Positions 26,415-35,572 of a stretch of 64,000 nt of DNA are shown in pieces. A program made the translations under genes and the position numbers. The DNA is from Pseudomonas sp. GD03919 (lineage in GTDB: Bacteria; Pseudomonadota; Gammaproteobacteria; Pseudomonadales; Pseudomonadaceae): contig NZ_CP104582.1 in assembly GCF_029814935.1 (NCBI RefSeq), forward strand, positions 248,001-312,000, written 5' to 3'. Below the pieces are notes generated by a model. The model was not told where the DNA came from, ran no database searches, and saw nothing but the letters and a program-made list of their open reading frames with translations. Numbering within the stretch: the first letter of the stretch is position 1; every line of letters begins with the position of its first letter.

Positions 26415-27062
26415 ATGTCTGAGCAATCGCCCGACGACGAGCAACTGAACGCCGTCGCTGCACTCTTCGTGCGCCATCCACTCTGGGAAGATGCACTGGC
26501 CCTGCTGTTCGGCACTGCTCTGGTGGCGCTGGGCATCGCCTTCTACGCCCATGCGGGTTTGCTGACAGGCGGCACCGTCGGCCTCGCTTTTCTCGCCAAC
26601 TACCAGGCTGGTTGGTCGTTCGGTCTGGTGTTCTGCCTGGTCAACCTGCCGTTCTATTTGCTGGGTATCTGGCGCATGGGCTGGGGTTTCACCTTGCGCA
26701 CAGGCTGCGCGGTATTGCTGGTTTCGCTACTGGCCGAGCTGACGCCGCAGTGGGTCGTCTTTGCCCATCTCAGCGCCGTGTATGCCGCGCTGTTCGGTGG
26801 TGCTGCGATGGGGCTGGGGTTGCTCATGCTGTTTCGTCACCGCGCCAGCCTGGGCGGGGTGAACATTCTCGCCCTGTACATGCAGGAACGCTTCGGTCTG
26901 CGCGCGGGCGCCGTGCAGATGTCCATCGACGCGAGCATCGTGCTGGCGGCCATCTTCGTGGTGTCGCCAGACAAGGTGCTGCTCTCGGTGCTGGGGGCGG
27001 TGATGCTCAATCTGGTGCTGGCGATCAACCATCGGGCGGATCGCTACGTCGGCGTCAGCTGA
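26415..27062 (+). CDS. YitT family membrane protein
   Basis: The 215-residue inner-membrane protein has about five to six hydrophobic segments, beginning WEDALALLFGTALVALGIAFYAHAG, with the family block LLTGGTVGLAFL and the second-repeat block ASLGGVNILALYMQERFG. It corresponds to the N-terminal membrane domain of YitT/DUF161 proteins and lacks the C-terminal DUF2179 domain of Bacillus members, as is usual in proteobacteria. Function is unknown. ATG 26415 (MSEQSPDDE) was chosen over 26391. A strong bidirectional hairpin follows. Confidence 0.85.
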   Translation: MSEQSPDDEQLNAVAALFVRHPLWEDALALLFGTALVALGIAFYAHAGLLTGGTVGLAFLANYQAGWSFGLVFCLVNLPFYLLGIWRMGWGFTLRTGCAVLLVSLLAELTPQWVVFAHLSAVYAALFGGAAMGLGLLMLFRHRASLGGVNILALYMQERFGLRAGAVQMSIDASIVLAAIFVVSPDKVLLSVLGAVMLNLVLAINHRADRYVGVS

Positions 27063-27073
27063 ACCCCGCAACG

Positions 27074-27120
27074 AACGAGGGGCTGCCTCGCTGGAGGCAG
27101 CCCCTCGTTGTTTCGTTTTT
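27074..27120 (+). terminator. strong rho-independent terminator between convergent genes
   Basis: AACGAGGGGCTGCCTC and its exact complement (27074-27089, 27094-27109) form a 16-bp perfect stem with a GCTG loop, followed by GTTTCGTTTTT. It ends the YitT-family transcript and can also serve the opposing gloA. Confidence 0.92.
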
Positions 27121-27134
27121 CGCGGAGGCGAGAA

Positions 27135-27662
27135 TCAGATCACTTCGGTGAATTGGATGATCTCCACCCAGTAACCGTCCGGATCCTTGATGAAGGCGAT
27201 GTCGCGCATGCGCCCGTCGGTGAGGCGTTTCTGGAAGTCCACGCCGAGGTCTTCGAAACGCTGGCAGGCCGCCTTGATATCCGGCACCGATACGCACAGG
27301 TGGCCGAAGCCGCGCGGGTCGCTGTTGCCGCTGTGGTAGGAGAATTCCGGGTCCTTCTCGGTGCCGTAGTTGTAGGTCAGCTCCAGTATGCCGGGGATGG
27401 ACTTGCGCCACTGATGGCGAGCTGCCGGGTCGGTCGGGATCTGCGACTTGTCATTGATCAGCGCGAGGAAGTACAGGCTGAACTCGGCGTCGGGGAAGTC
27501 CTTCTTCTCCAGCAGGGTGAAGCCCAGCACGCGGGTGTAGAAATCCAGCGACTTCTGCAGATCCTTCACACGGATCATGGTGTGGTTGTAGACGAAGTCG
27601 GCGGTGGCTGCGTCGGGTTTGGCGGTCACGCCGGGGATGGCGTTGAGCTCGTCGAGGGTCAT
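27135..27662 (-). CDS. gloA: lactoylglutathione lyase (glyoxalase I)
   Basis: The 175-residue VOC-fold metalloenzyme converts the hemithioacetal of methylglyoxal and glutathione to S-lactoylglutathione. Metal-ligand blocks are FVYNHTMIRVKDLQKSLDFY (histidine), LELTYNYG (glutamate), GFGHLCVSVPD (histidine) and YWVEIIQ (glutamate). The length of about 175 puts it with the longer, eukaryote-like/zinc-type GloA subgroup found in pseudomonads. ATG 27662 follows GGAGA; further upstream in-frame ATGs give a non-homologous leader. Confidence 0.94.
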   Translation of the reverse strand: MTLDELNAIPGVTAKPDAATADFVYNHTMIRVKDLQKSLDFYTRVLGFTLLEKKDFPDAEFSLYFLALINDKSQIPTDPAARHQWRKSIPGILELTYNYGTEKDPEFSYHSGNSDPRGFGHLCVSVPDIKAACQRFEDLGVDFQKRLTDGRMRDIAFIKDPDGYWVEIIQFTEVI

Positions 27663-27807
27663 GGGGTTCTCCATCAGGCGGGAAAAGGGGGGCACGGAAA
27701 GGCCGGGTCTACCTATATGGCTTCGTCCATGGCGTTTTTCAAGGTCGAATGTCACAGCAGGGTGGATGGGACTCTTTCATCTGCCTTGCTTGCGTGGTGT
27801 CTTGAAT

Positions 27808-27873
27808 GGTGGGCTGAAGCCCACCCTACTCGATCGGGCATGGCTGTAGGGCAGCGATCCGCTTCAGCCCACC
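27808..27873. repeat. distant copy of the RAYT-linked REP pair
   Basis: GGTGGGCTGAAGCCCACCCTAC (27808-27829) faces a partly decayed mirror starting GTAGGGCAGCG (27846-27873). This is the same family that brackets the RAYT gene 6 kb away. Confidence 0.8.
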
Positions 27874-27889
27874 AATTCCAGCACCCGCA

Positions 27890-28351
27890 TTAGACCTGTA
27901 GCGTGATCAGCTTGGCCCGTGCCCGGCCATCCTCGATATGCACAATGCCCACGCTGATGGGCAGCTTGAAACGTCGCGGCCCGGCGCTGCCAGGGTTGAG
28001 GTAGAGCACGCCGTTACGTTCCTCGTGCAGCGGCTTGTGTGAGTGGCCGGCGATCACCACGTCGATGCCTTGCTCAGCCGGGTCGATATTCAGTTGCTTG
28101 AGATCGTGCAGTACATGCAGTGTAACGCCGCCAAACGTCAGCGACAGGCGCTCGGGGATGGCATCGGCCCATGGTTCCTGATCGTTGTTGCCGCGTACTA
28201 CCGACAGCGGCGCGATACGCTGCAGCTCGGCCAGGATATGCGGCCCGCCGATATCGCCGGCATGGATCAGATGATCGACGCCCTGCAGCGCTGTCAGTGC
28301 CTCGGGGCGCAGCAGGTTGTGGGTGTCGGCGATCAGGCCGATACGGCTCAC
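27890..28351 (-). CDS. YfcE/MJ0936-type metallophosphoesterase
   Basis: The 153-residue protein has the calcineurin-like metal-binding motifs: GLIADTHNLL (residues 5-14), HAGDIGG, VRGNND (GNxD/E), and IAGHSHKP (GHTH-type). This is the small YfcE-family phosphodiesterase class, acting on phosphodiester model substrates or cyclic nucleotides; the physiological substrate is not known. Its start overlaps the stop of the SNF2 helicase gene by 4 bp (ATGA), indicating translational coupling. Confidence 0.9.
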   Translation of the reverse strand: MSRIGLIADTHNLLRPEALTALQGVDHLIHAGDIGGPHILAELQRIAPLSVVRGNNDQEPWADAIPERLSLTFGGVTLHVLHDLKQLNIDPAEQGIDVVIAGHSHKPLHEERNGVLYLNPGSAGPRRFKLPISVGIVHIEDGRARAKLITLQV

Positions 28352-31300
28352 GCTTCGCCCTTGAGCAGTTGCAGCAGGGCGTCTGCGTCAAGCTTGCCGC
28401 TGACTTCGCCGCCGTCGAGCAGGCTGTCGGCCAGGTCGCGTTTGCGCCCGTGCAACGCGACGATCTGTTGCTCGATGGTGTTCTCCGTCACCAGGCGGTA
28501 AATCGTCACTGGGCGCTGCTGGCCCATGCGGTGGGCGCGGTCGCTGGCCTGGTCTTCCACGGCTGGGTTCCACCAGGGGTCCAAGTGGATGACGTAGTCG
28601 GCAGCGGTCAGGTTGAGGCCGCTGCCGCCAGCCTTGAGGCTGATCAGGAAGATTTCGCCGCTGCCGCTCTGGAAGGCGTCCACGGCAGCCTGACGGGCCT
28701 TGGCCGGTGTCGAGCCGTCGAGGTACTGATAGGCGATGCCGCGCTCATCGAGCCAGCGACGGACGATGCTCAGGTGGTCGACGAATTGGCTGAACACCAG
28801 CGCCTTGTGACGGTTTTCCAGCAGTTCGCTGACGATGGCCTGGAATGCCGCGAGTTTGCTGCTGGCCAGGGGCGAGCCGGGAATGACCAGCGACGGATGG
28901 CAGCAGAAGCGCCGCAGTCGGGTAATTTCCGCCAGCACCTGCAACGGTTGGTTGTCCTTGTCGCTGGAGGCATTGAGTTTTTCCACTGCCTGTTGGCGCA
29001 GGGCTTCGTATTGCAGGGCCTCGCCGTCGGATAGCGGTACGCTGTAGGTGATTTCGGTGCGCGCTGGCAATTCGTCGAGCACCTGGCTTTTCAGGCGGCG
29101 CAGGATGAACGGCTGGATCAGTTGCTTGAGGGCGCGGCGGGCGCCTGCATCACCATTTTCGATGGGGTTGGCGAAGCGCTGGGCGAAGCTTTCCTGGCTG
29201 CCGAGCAGAGCGGGGTTGATGAAGCGCATGAGGTTCCACAGCTCGCCGAGGTGGTTTTCCAGCGGCGTGCCGGTGGCCACCATACGGAAGTCGGCCTGCA
29301 GTGCCATGGCAGCTTGGGAGCGCTTGGTCTGGGCGTTCTTGATCGCTTGTGCTTCGTCCAGTACCGCGCTGGCCCAGGACACGGCGGCGAAGGCCTCGGC
29401 ATCCTGTTGCAGCAGGCCGTAGCTGGTGATCAGCAGGTCGCGTGGGCCGAGGCCTTCGAGGCTGCGTTGCTGGTTGTAGTTGCGCACCTGCAGGGTCGGG
29501 GCGAAACGCTGCGCTTCGTTGAGCCAGTTGAGGGCGACCGAAGTGGGCGCCACCACCAGTTGTGGGCCTTGCGTGGCTCGCAGCAGGAGCAGGGCGAGAG
29601 TCTGCACGGTTTTGCCCAGGCCCATGTCATCGGCCAGGCAGGCGCCGACACCCCAGTGCGCCAGGCGCGCCAGCCAGTTGAAGCCTTCCACCTGGTAGTC
29701 GCGCAATTCGGACTGCAGGGTGCTGGGCACGCTGGGCTGGTAATCACGCAGTGATTGCAGGCGTTGCAGGTGCGCCTGCCAGTCCTGGCCGGCCTTGAAT
29801 TCGCCGGCCTCTTCGGCCAGTTCGGCGAGCAGTGGAGTGGTCAGCGGGCTGAGGCGCAGGCCGTCGTCGTTGACCCGTTCGGCCAGGTGGGCCAGTTCGT
29901 CCAGGCGTTTGCGCAGGCTGTTGCCGAGGGCCAGCCAGTCGTTGTCGCCGAGCTTGATGAAGCGCCCGGGGCTGGCCTTGAGCAGTTCCAGCAACTGGCG
30001 CAGTTGCAGCACCTTGCCATCGTCGAGGGTCAAACCGCCCTGCAACTGGAACCAGTCGCCTGTCAGTTTGAGGCCGAGCTTGAGCTGCTGGATTTCACGG
30101 CGACCCTTGATGCGCATGCGCTCGCCTTCCGGCCAGACGCATTCGAGCTGGTCGCTGTCTATGGTTTGCAGTTCGCTGAGTAGTTGCAGGGCATCTTGCG
30201 GTTGCTGCAGTTGCCATTCCTGGCCGTCATACTCGGCGCCTGCCAGGCTCGGGCAGGCGTCGAGCACGCGTTGCAGGGCTTGTCGTTCCTGTTTCAACAC
30301 TCGCACCACCTGTACGGTTCGGCCCTCATGCTCGCCGAGCAGGCGCTCGCTGCCTTGGCCAGGGCGGAACCAGCTACCCGAGGTGAGCGGGCGCACCAGC
30401 AGCTGCAGGCGTAAACCTTCGGCCAGGGGCAACAGGTGGGCGTACAGACGGTTGTCGGCGGGGCGTTCCTCGACGTTTGCGGCCAGCTCGGGGATGTCCG
30501 AATGGATGGGCAGCAGTGGGGCAATGCTGCCGATGGCGTCTACCAGTTGCGCCTTGGCTGACAGGGGAACCGTCAGGCCGCCGCCCAGGATCTCGGCGAT
30601 CTGCCGCAGCTCCTTGCTGACGGGATAGATTTTCAGCCGTGTGGGGGTTTCCTTTTCCAGCAGCAACTCGCCCTGGCCAATGCCTTTAGGTTGCAGGTGC
30701 AGGGTGATCTGACCGTTCTTTTCCTTGAGGTGCAGGCCAGCTTCACCTAGGCAGACATCTACGCGCACATCCGGTGCATCCTGCCAGTACAAGGCCGAAT
30801 GGCCTGCCAAACACTGCAACGCGGCTGGCGCCGGTAGGTAGTATTCGCGGCTGCCGTAGTAGTTGCTGGTGGACTGGATCAGACGACAAGCCTGGCGATC
30901 CTGGTCGCTGAGAAAGTCCAGGCTGGCGGCCTCTTCGAGCAGGCGCTTGAGTGCCACGGGGCGACCCTTGCTCCACTGGCCCTTGGCGCCGAGTTTTTGC
31001 TCGCGCGGTTCGAGTTGTAGGCCTGTGTAGCGATCCATGTGGATCAGCCAGGCCAGGCGTGAGTTGCTTTCGGCACTCTTGCCAGTGGCGGCTGGGGCTC
31101 GGATCTGGCTCAGGGCGTTGAGCGCCAGTTGCCAGCTCTCTTTGCGTTGGTAGAGGTCGACCAGCGGCGCTACGCCATTGGCTAGGGGCGCCGTGCTATT
31201 GCCGAACTGGCGGCTGATCAGCGCTTCGTATTGTTCGGCCAGCCATGGATAACCATTGCTGCGCAGTTGTTGGGCATATCGCTGCAAGGCTTCGTGCCAG

Positions 31301-32424
31301 GCCTTCTGCTTGGCCAGCGGCTCGTCCAGCCAGTACAGCGCCAGGGCCAGCAGCAGGCCATCTAAGCCAGGCACCAAGGGGGGAAGGGTGTACAAGTGTT
31401 CCGGGCGGCTGCCTTGCAGCAGGTCTAGAACATCCAGCAACTGGTTGTAGGCCGCTGCGTAGCCGTTCTTGCTGCCCAGTTGCAAGGCTTGCTTGAGTGA
31501 GGGGTATTGCTTGGGATCGTTCTCCTGAATCAGTGCCAGGCAGTACAAGGCATTGAGTATTGGCGGCAGGTCGATCTTGCGCTTCTTGGTTTGCTTGCGC
31601 ACCTCGGCCATCCAGGCGCGTAGGACGGCGAGCATGTCGCCCAGCGCGCCCTTGGCGAACAGGGTGACGACGTTTTGCATGAGGTCTTTCGAGTCGCCGA
31701 ACAGCCCGTCCAGCGTCGCTTGGTCGCAGCGCCACAGGGCGTGCAGCAGCACCTGCAAGCTGAGGCTTGAATTGCCGTGCTGCTGCAGGCTCTGCAAGGC
31801 CAGTTGGTAGCTCTGCTCGGCGGGCGCGCAGAGCAAGGAGGACAAGTGCAGATGGTCATCCAGCAGCGCCTGACGTACAGGCAGCGATAGGCGCTCGAAC
31901 AACGTCTTGCCGGCTGCGTCACCCAGCAGTTGCTGGAACGGGTGCAGTTTCAGCGCCTGTTGGGTCGGCAAGAAATCGTCGAGCCGCTCCAGTGACTGCT
32001 GCAGATATTCTCCATCGTCGGCGATGATCGACAGCCACACATCCTGCATGAGCCGATTGCTACTGGGGGCTACCCAAGGGTCGATGGCGCTCAGTTGATC
32101 CGTGTGGCTCTTGAGCAGGGCGAAGCGATCCGGCGACTCGAACATCCGCAGCAGCATCGGGTTACGCATGCGCGGTTGCAGGCACAGCAACGTCTGCTTG
32201 TTGTGCTCCTCACGGGTCAGCCAGCCCGCGCTCACCAACTCATTGATTAGCGCCTCAATGCTGGTGTTATCGATCAGGCGCGAGCTGGTCGCATGGGCAC
32301 CCATGGCTCGCAAGTGCTTGACCAGTGAGGTTTTGTTCTGCCCTGGAAAGCAGGGCGTCAGGACGAACAAAATGAGCTGGTAATTGAAGCTCAAGGCATC
32401 GAAAGCAACGGGCGATTTCTTCAT
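28348..32424 (-). CDS. SNF2/RapA-type DEAD/DEAH-box helicase
   Basis: The 1358-residue protein has a long N-terminal region (about 1-880) without a motif I can name, rich in leucine and glutamine. A C-terminal SNF2 ATPase follows: ADDMGLGKTVQTLA (Walker A), the DEAQ box in VLDEAQAIKNAQ, GTPLENHLGELW, then helicase-C blocks VFSQFVDHLSIV, YLDGSTPAKAR, SLKAGGSGLNLTAADYVIHL and RAHRMGQQRPVTIYRLV. Such proteins translocate on double-stranded DNA and remodel protein-DNA complexes. The N-terminal region is much longer than in RapA (968 total). A phosphoesterase gene overlaps its end. Its role in pseudomonads is not established to my knowledge. Confidence 0.9.
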   Translation of the reverse strand: MKKSPVAFDALSFNYQLILFVLTPCFPGQNKTSLVKHLRAMGAHATSSRLIDNTSIEALINELVSAGWLTREEHNKQTLLCLQPRMRNPMLLRMFESPDRFALLKSHTDQLSAIDPWVAPSSNRLMQDVWLSIIADDGEYLQQSLERLDDFLPTQQALKLHPFQQLLGDAAGKTLFERLSLPVRQALLDDHLHLSSLLCAPAEQSYQLALQSLQQHGNSSLSLQVLLHALWRCDQATLDGLFGDSKDLMQNVVTLFAKGALGDMLAVLRAWMAEVRKQTKKRKIDLPPILNALYCLALIQENDPKQYPSLKQALQLGSKNGYAAAYNQLLDVLDLLQGSRPEHLYTLPPLVPGLDGLLLALALYWLDEPLAKQKAWHEALQRYAQQLRSNGYPWLAEQYEALISRQFGNSTAPLANGVAPLVDLYQRKESWQLALNALSQIRAPAATGKSAESNSRLAWLIHMDRYTGLQLEPREQKLGAKGQWSKGRPVALKRLLEEAASLDFLSDQDRQACRLIQSTSNYYGSREYYLPAPAALQCLAGHSALYWQDAPDVRVDVCLGEAGLHLKEKNGQITLHLQPKGIGQGELLLEKETPTRLKIYPVSKELRQIAEILGGGLTVPLSAKAQLVDAIGSIAPLLPIHSDIPELAANVEERPADNRLYAHLLPLAEGLRLQLLVRPLTSGSWFRPGQGSERLLGEHEGRTVQVVRVLKQERQALQRVLDACPSLAGAEYDGQEWQLQQPQDALQLLSELQTIDSDQLECVWPEGERMRIKGRREIQQLKLGLKLTGDWFQLQGGLTLDDGKVLQLRQLLELLKASPGRFIKLGDNDWLALGNSLRKRLDELAHLAERVNDDGLRLSPLTTPLLAELAEEAGEFKAGQDWQAHLQRLQSLRDYQPSVPSTLQSELRDYQVEGFNWLARLAHWGVGACLADDMGLGKTVQTLALLLLRATQGPQLVVAPTSVALNWLNEAQRFAPTLQVRNYNQQRSLEGLGPRDLLITSYGLLQQDAEAFAAVSWASAVLDEAQAIKNAQTKRSQAAMALQADFRMVATGTPLENHLGELWNLMRFINPALLGSQESFAQRFANPIENGDAGARRALKQLIQPFILRRLKSQVLDELPARTEITYSVPLSDGEALQYEALRQQAVEKLNASSDKDNQPLQVLAEITRLRRFCCHPSLVIPGSPLASSKLAAFQAIVSELLENRHKALVFSQFVDHLSIVRRWLDERGIAYQYLDGSTPAKARQAAVDAFQSGSGEIFLISLKAGGSGLNLTAADYVIHLDPWWNPAVEDQASDRAHRMGQQRPVTIYRLVTENTIEQQIVALHGRKRDLADSLLDGGEVSGKLDADALLQLLKGEA

Positions 32425-32483
32425 GCTTATGGCGCACAGGTGGAGAAGTTGGAGGTCGATGGTAATCGTGACCCGCCTAAACG

Positions 32484-32512
32484 ACCAAGCCCGGCGCAGG
32501 GCCGGGCTTGGT
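32484..32512 (-). terminator. terminator-like hairpin downstream of ilvD
   Basis: ACCAAGCCCGGC and GCCGGGCTTGGT (32484-32495, 32501-32512) form a perfect 12-bp stem with a 5-nt loop, 18 bp after the ilvD stop. Only a short T-run follows on the minus strand. Confidence 0.7.
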
Positions 32513-32529
32513 TGATGTCTTGCTCGGGC

Positions 32530-34368
32530 TCAGCCTTCCAGCATCGCCTTGTTGCGCACCGCGCCCTTGTCGGCGCTGGTGGCCAGCAGGGCGTAGGCTT
32601 TCAGGGCGGTGGTCACCTTGCGCGCGCGCGGCTGCGCCGGCTTCCAGCCCTTCTTGTCCTGCTCGGCGCGGCGGGCGGCCAGTTCTTCATCGCTGACCAG
32701 CAGGTTGATGCTGCGGTTGGGAATGTCGATGAGGATCTTGTCACCGTCGTTGACCAGGCCGATGGCGCCGCCTGCTGCCGCTTCCGGCGAGGCGTGGCCG
32801 ATGGACAGGCCACTGGTGCCGCCGGAGAAACGACCGTCGGTGAGCAGGGCGCAGGCCTTGCCCAGGCCCTTGGACTTCAGGTAGCTGGTCGGATACAGCA
32901 TCTCCTGCATGCCCGGGCCGCCCTTCGGGCCTTCGTAGCGAATGATGACGATGTCGCCGGCCTTCACCTCATCATTGAGGATGCCCTTGACCGCGCTGTC
33001 CTGGCTCTCGAACACCTTGGCGGTGCCTTCGAACACATGGATGGACTCGTCGACACCGGCGGTCTTCACCACGCAGCCGTCGAGGGCGATGTTGCCGTAC
33101 AGAACCGCAAGCCCACCCTCTTGGGAGTAAGCGTGCTCGACGCTGCGAATACAGCCGTTCTCGCGGTCATCGTCCAGGCTTGGCCAGCGGGTGCTCTGGC
33201 TGAACGCGGTCTGGGTCGGGATGCCGGCCGGGCCAGCCTTGAAGAAGTGGTGAACCGCTTCGTCCTGGGTCTGGGTGATGTCCCACTGGGCGATGGCTTC
33301 GGCCATGTTCGGGCTATGGACGGTGGCTACATCGGTGTGCAGCAGGCCGCCACGGGCTAGTTCGCCGAGGATGGAGAAGATGCCGCCAGCGCGGTGCACG
33401 TCTTCCATGTGGTACTTCTGGATGTTCGGTGCGACTTTGCACAGTTGCGGCACCTTGCGCGACAGGCGATCGATGTCGCGCAGGTCGAACGGCACCTCGG
33501 CTTCCTGGGCTGCGGCCAGCAGGTGCAGGATGGTGTTGGTCGAGCCGCCCATGGCGATGTCGAGCATCATGGCGTTCTCGAACGCCTTGAAGTTGGCGAT
33601 GTTGCGCGGCAGCACCGACTCGTCGCCTTCGCCGTAGTAGCGCTGGCACAGCTCGACGGCCAGGCGGCCAGCACGCAGGAACAGCTGCTCGCGGTCACTG
33701 TGGGTGGCCAGGGTCGAACCGTTGCCCGGCAGGGAAAGCCCTAAGGCTTCGGTCAGGCAGTTCATCGAGTTGGCGGTGAACATGCCGGAACAGCTGCCGC
33801 AGGTCGGGCAGGCGCTGCGCTCGTATTCGGCGACCTTTTCGTCACTGGCCGAAGAATCGGCAGCGATGACCATGGCGTCGACCAGGTCCAGACCATGGTT
33901 GGCCAGTTTGGTCTTGCCGGCTTCCATCGGGCCGCCGGAGACGAACACCACCGGGATGTTCAGGCGCAGGGCGGCCATCAGCATGCCGGGGGTGATCTTG
34001 TCGCAGTTGCTGATGCAGACGATGGCGTCGGCGCAATGGGCGTTGACCATGTATTCGACGGAGTCGGCGATGATCTCGCGGCTCGGCAGCGAATAGAGCA
34101 TGCCGTCGTGGCCCATGGCGATGCCGTCGTCCACGGCGATGGTGTTGAATTCCTTGGCCACGCCGCCGTGCTTCTCGATCTCGCGGGCGACCAGCTGACC
34201 CAGATCCTTCAGATGCACGTGGCCGGGCACGAACTGGGTGAAGGAGTTGGCGATGGCGATGATCGGCTTCTTGAAGTCTTCGTCCTTCATCCCGGTGGCG
34301 CGCCACAGGGCACGGGCGCCGGCCATGTTGCGGCCGTGGGTGGAGGTTTTCGAGCGGTAATCGGGCAT
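32530..34368 (-). CDS. ilvD: dihydroxy-acid dehydratase
   Basis: The 612-residue iron-sulfur enzyme dehydrates dihydroxy acids to 2-oxo acids in valine and isoleucine synthesis. Cluster cysteines lie in [12 protein letters not shown] (near residue 120) and [13 protein letters not shown] (near 195). The N-terminus [26 protein letters not shown] is the canonical start, so ATG 34368 is used and not the longer frame to 34449. IlvD/Edd family length (about 610) fits; the branched-chain context (ilvA in the same window) is consistent. Confidence 0.97.
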   Translation of the reverse strand: MPDYRSKTSTHGRNMAGARALWRATGMKDEDFKKPIIAIANSFTQFVPGHVHLKDLGQLVAREIEKHGGVAKEFNTIAVDDGIAMGHDGMLYSLPSREIIADSVEYMVNAHCADAIVCISNCDKITPGMLMAALRLNIPVVFVSGGPMEAGKTKLANHGLDLVDAMVIAADSSASDEKVAEYERSACPTCGSCSGMFTANSMNCLTEALGLSLPGNGSTLATHSDREQLFLRAGRLAVELCQRYYGEGDESVLPRNIANFKAFENAMMLDIAMGGSTNTILHLLAAAQEAEVPFDLRDIDRLSRKVPQLCKVAPNIQKYHMEDVHRAGGIFSILGELARGGLLHTDVATVHSPNMAEAIAQWDITQTQDEAVHHFFKAGPAGIPTQTAFSQSTRWPSLDDDRENGCIRSVEHAYSQEGGLAVLYGNIALDGCVVKTAGVDESIHVFEGTAKVFESQDSAVKGILNDEVKAGDIVIIRYEGPKGGPGMQEMLYPTSYLKSKGLGKACALLTDGRFSGGTSGLSIGHASPEAAAGGAIGLVNDGDKILIDIPNRSINLLVSDEELAARRAEQDKKGWKPAQPRARKVTTALKAYALLATSADKGAVRNKAMLEG

Positions 34369-34584
34369 GACGATGATCCTGCGGCTAATGCGGTTGTATA
34401 GGCGGTGAGCGTCGGTGGGCGGCAGGTCGCCGCGTAGTGTGGGCTGCATGACGAAACGGGATCGCCGTTCGTGCGGCCAGGGCTCACAGGCCCGCCGGAG
34501 GATGCCGGGCGGGGAATGGGGCGATTCTACGCCCGCCAGGGCTGGCGGGGGAAGGTTGCCGGTCGTGCGCAGGCCTGTGAAGGC

Positions 34585-35439
34585 TCAATGCGGTATTTCG
34601 ATCCCGCGCATGCGCTCGGCACGTCGGCGTAGCAGTTCCAGGGTGACCAGCAGGGCGATGGAGAGCAGGATCAGCAGGGTGGCGATGGCCAGGATGCTCG
34701 GGTTGATCTGCTCGCGCAGGCCCGAGAACATCTGCCGCGGAATGGTGCGCTGTTGCGGGCCGGCCATGAACAGGATCACCACTACCTCGTCGAACGAGGT
34801 GATGAAGGCGAACAGCGCACCGGAAATCACCCCGGGGCGGATCAGCGGCATGATGATGTCGAAGAACACCCGCAGCGGCGTGGCGCCCAGGTTCAGGGCG
34901 GCGCGCGCCAGGCTGTAGTCGAAGCCGGTCAGCGTGGCGGTGACGGTGATGATCACGAAGGGCGTGCCGAGCGCGGCGTGGGCGAGGATCACCCCCAGGT
35001 AGCTGCCGGCCAGGCCGAGGTTGGAGTAGAAGAAGAACATGCCGGCGGCGGTGATAATCAGCGGCACGATCATCGGCGACAGCAGCAGGGCGGTGATGAA
35101 ACGGCGAAACGGCATCTCGTCGCGCGCCAGGCCGACGGCGGCGCAGGTACCCAGGATCGTGGCGAGGATGGTGGAGAGGATGCCGATGAAGAAGCTGTTC
35201 TTGATCGCCAGGATCCACTTCGGGTCGTCGAGGATTTCCCGGTACCAGCGCAGCGAGTAGGCCTCGGGGTCAAGGGTGAGCATGCCTTCGGTGAAGCTGA
35301 AGAAGGGCTCGGCGTTGAACGACAGCGGTACGATCACCAGGATCGGCAGGATCAGAAACAGCAGCACCAGCCAGGAGCTGACCTTGAGCAGCCAGTTGCC
35401 GAGGTGGTGCCAGAAGCCGTAATAGGCGGGGATTTTCAT
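34585..35439 (-). CDS. polyamine-type ABC transporter permease (PotC-like)
   Basis: The 284-residue inner-membrane protein has six predicted helices, starting WLLKVSSWLVLLFLILPILVIVPLSF, and the EAA loop coupling motif near residue 180 (ARAALNLGATPLRVFFDIIMPLIRPG). It is the last gene of a four-gene leftward operon: ATPase, binding protein, PotB-like permease, this gene. The set matches the spermidine/putrescine importer class and the P. aeruginosa PA0323-PA0326-type system as I recall it. The precise substrate is unknown. A REP pair separates it from the PotB-like gene. Confidence 0.92.
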   Translation of the reverse strand: MKIPAYYGFWHHLGNWLLKVSSWLVLLFLILPILVIVPLSFNAEPFFSFTEGMLTLDPEAYSLRWYREILDDPKWILAIKNSFFIGILSTILATILGTCAAVGLARDEMPFRRFITALLLSPMIVPLIITAAGMFFFYSNLGLAGSYLGVILAHAALGTPFVIITVTATLTGFDYSLARAALNLGATPLRVFFDIIMPLIRPGVISGALFAFITSFDEVVVILFMAGPQQRTIPRQMFSGLREQINPSILAIATLLILLSIALLVTLELLRRRAERMRGIEIPH

Positions 35440-35478
35440 AGCGCTGAGCCCGGGTTGTAGGGACGGCGAGTGCCGCCC

Positions 35479-35540
35479 GTAGCCTGGATGAAATCCGGGG
35501 AGGGATGGGGGCCGGTTTTTCCGGATTGCATCCGGGCTAC
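35479..35540. repeat. paired GTAGCC(C/T)GGATG-type REP between the two permease genes
   Basis: GTAGCCTGGATGAAATCCGG (35479-) faces TTTCCGGATTGCATCCGGGC-TAC (35518-35540). It sits inside the operon in the gap between PotB- and PotC-like genes. Confidence 0.75.
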
Positions 35541-35572
35541 GCCGTTATGAGGAAATGACGGTACGGACATGT

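Noticed and set aside
35479..35540. Transcription terminator inside the ABC operon
   Set aside because: The hairpin is a REP pair with no T-run on the minus strand; the gene order requires readthrough.
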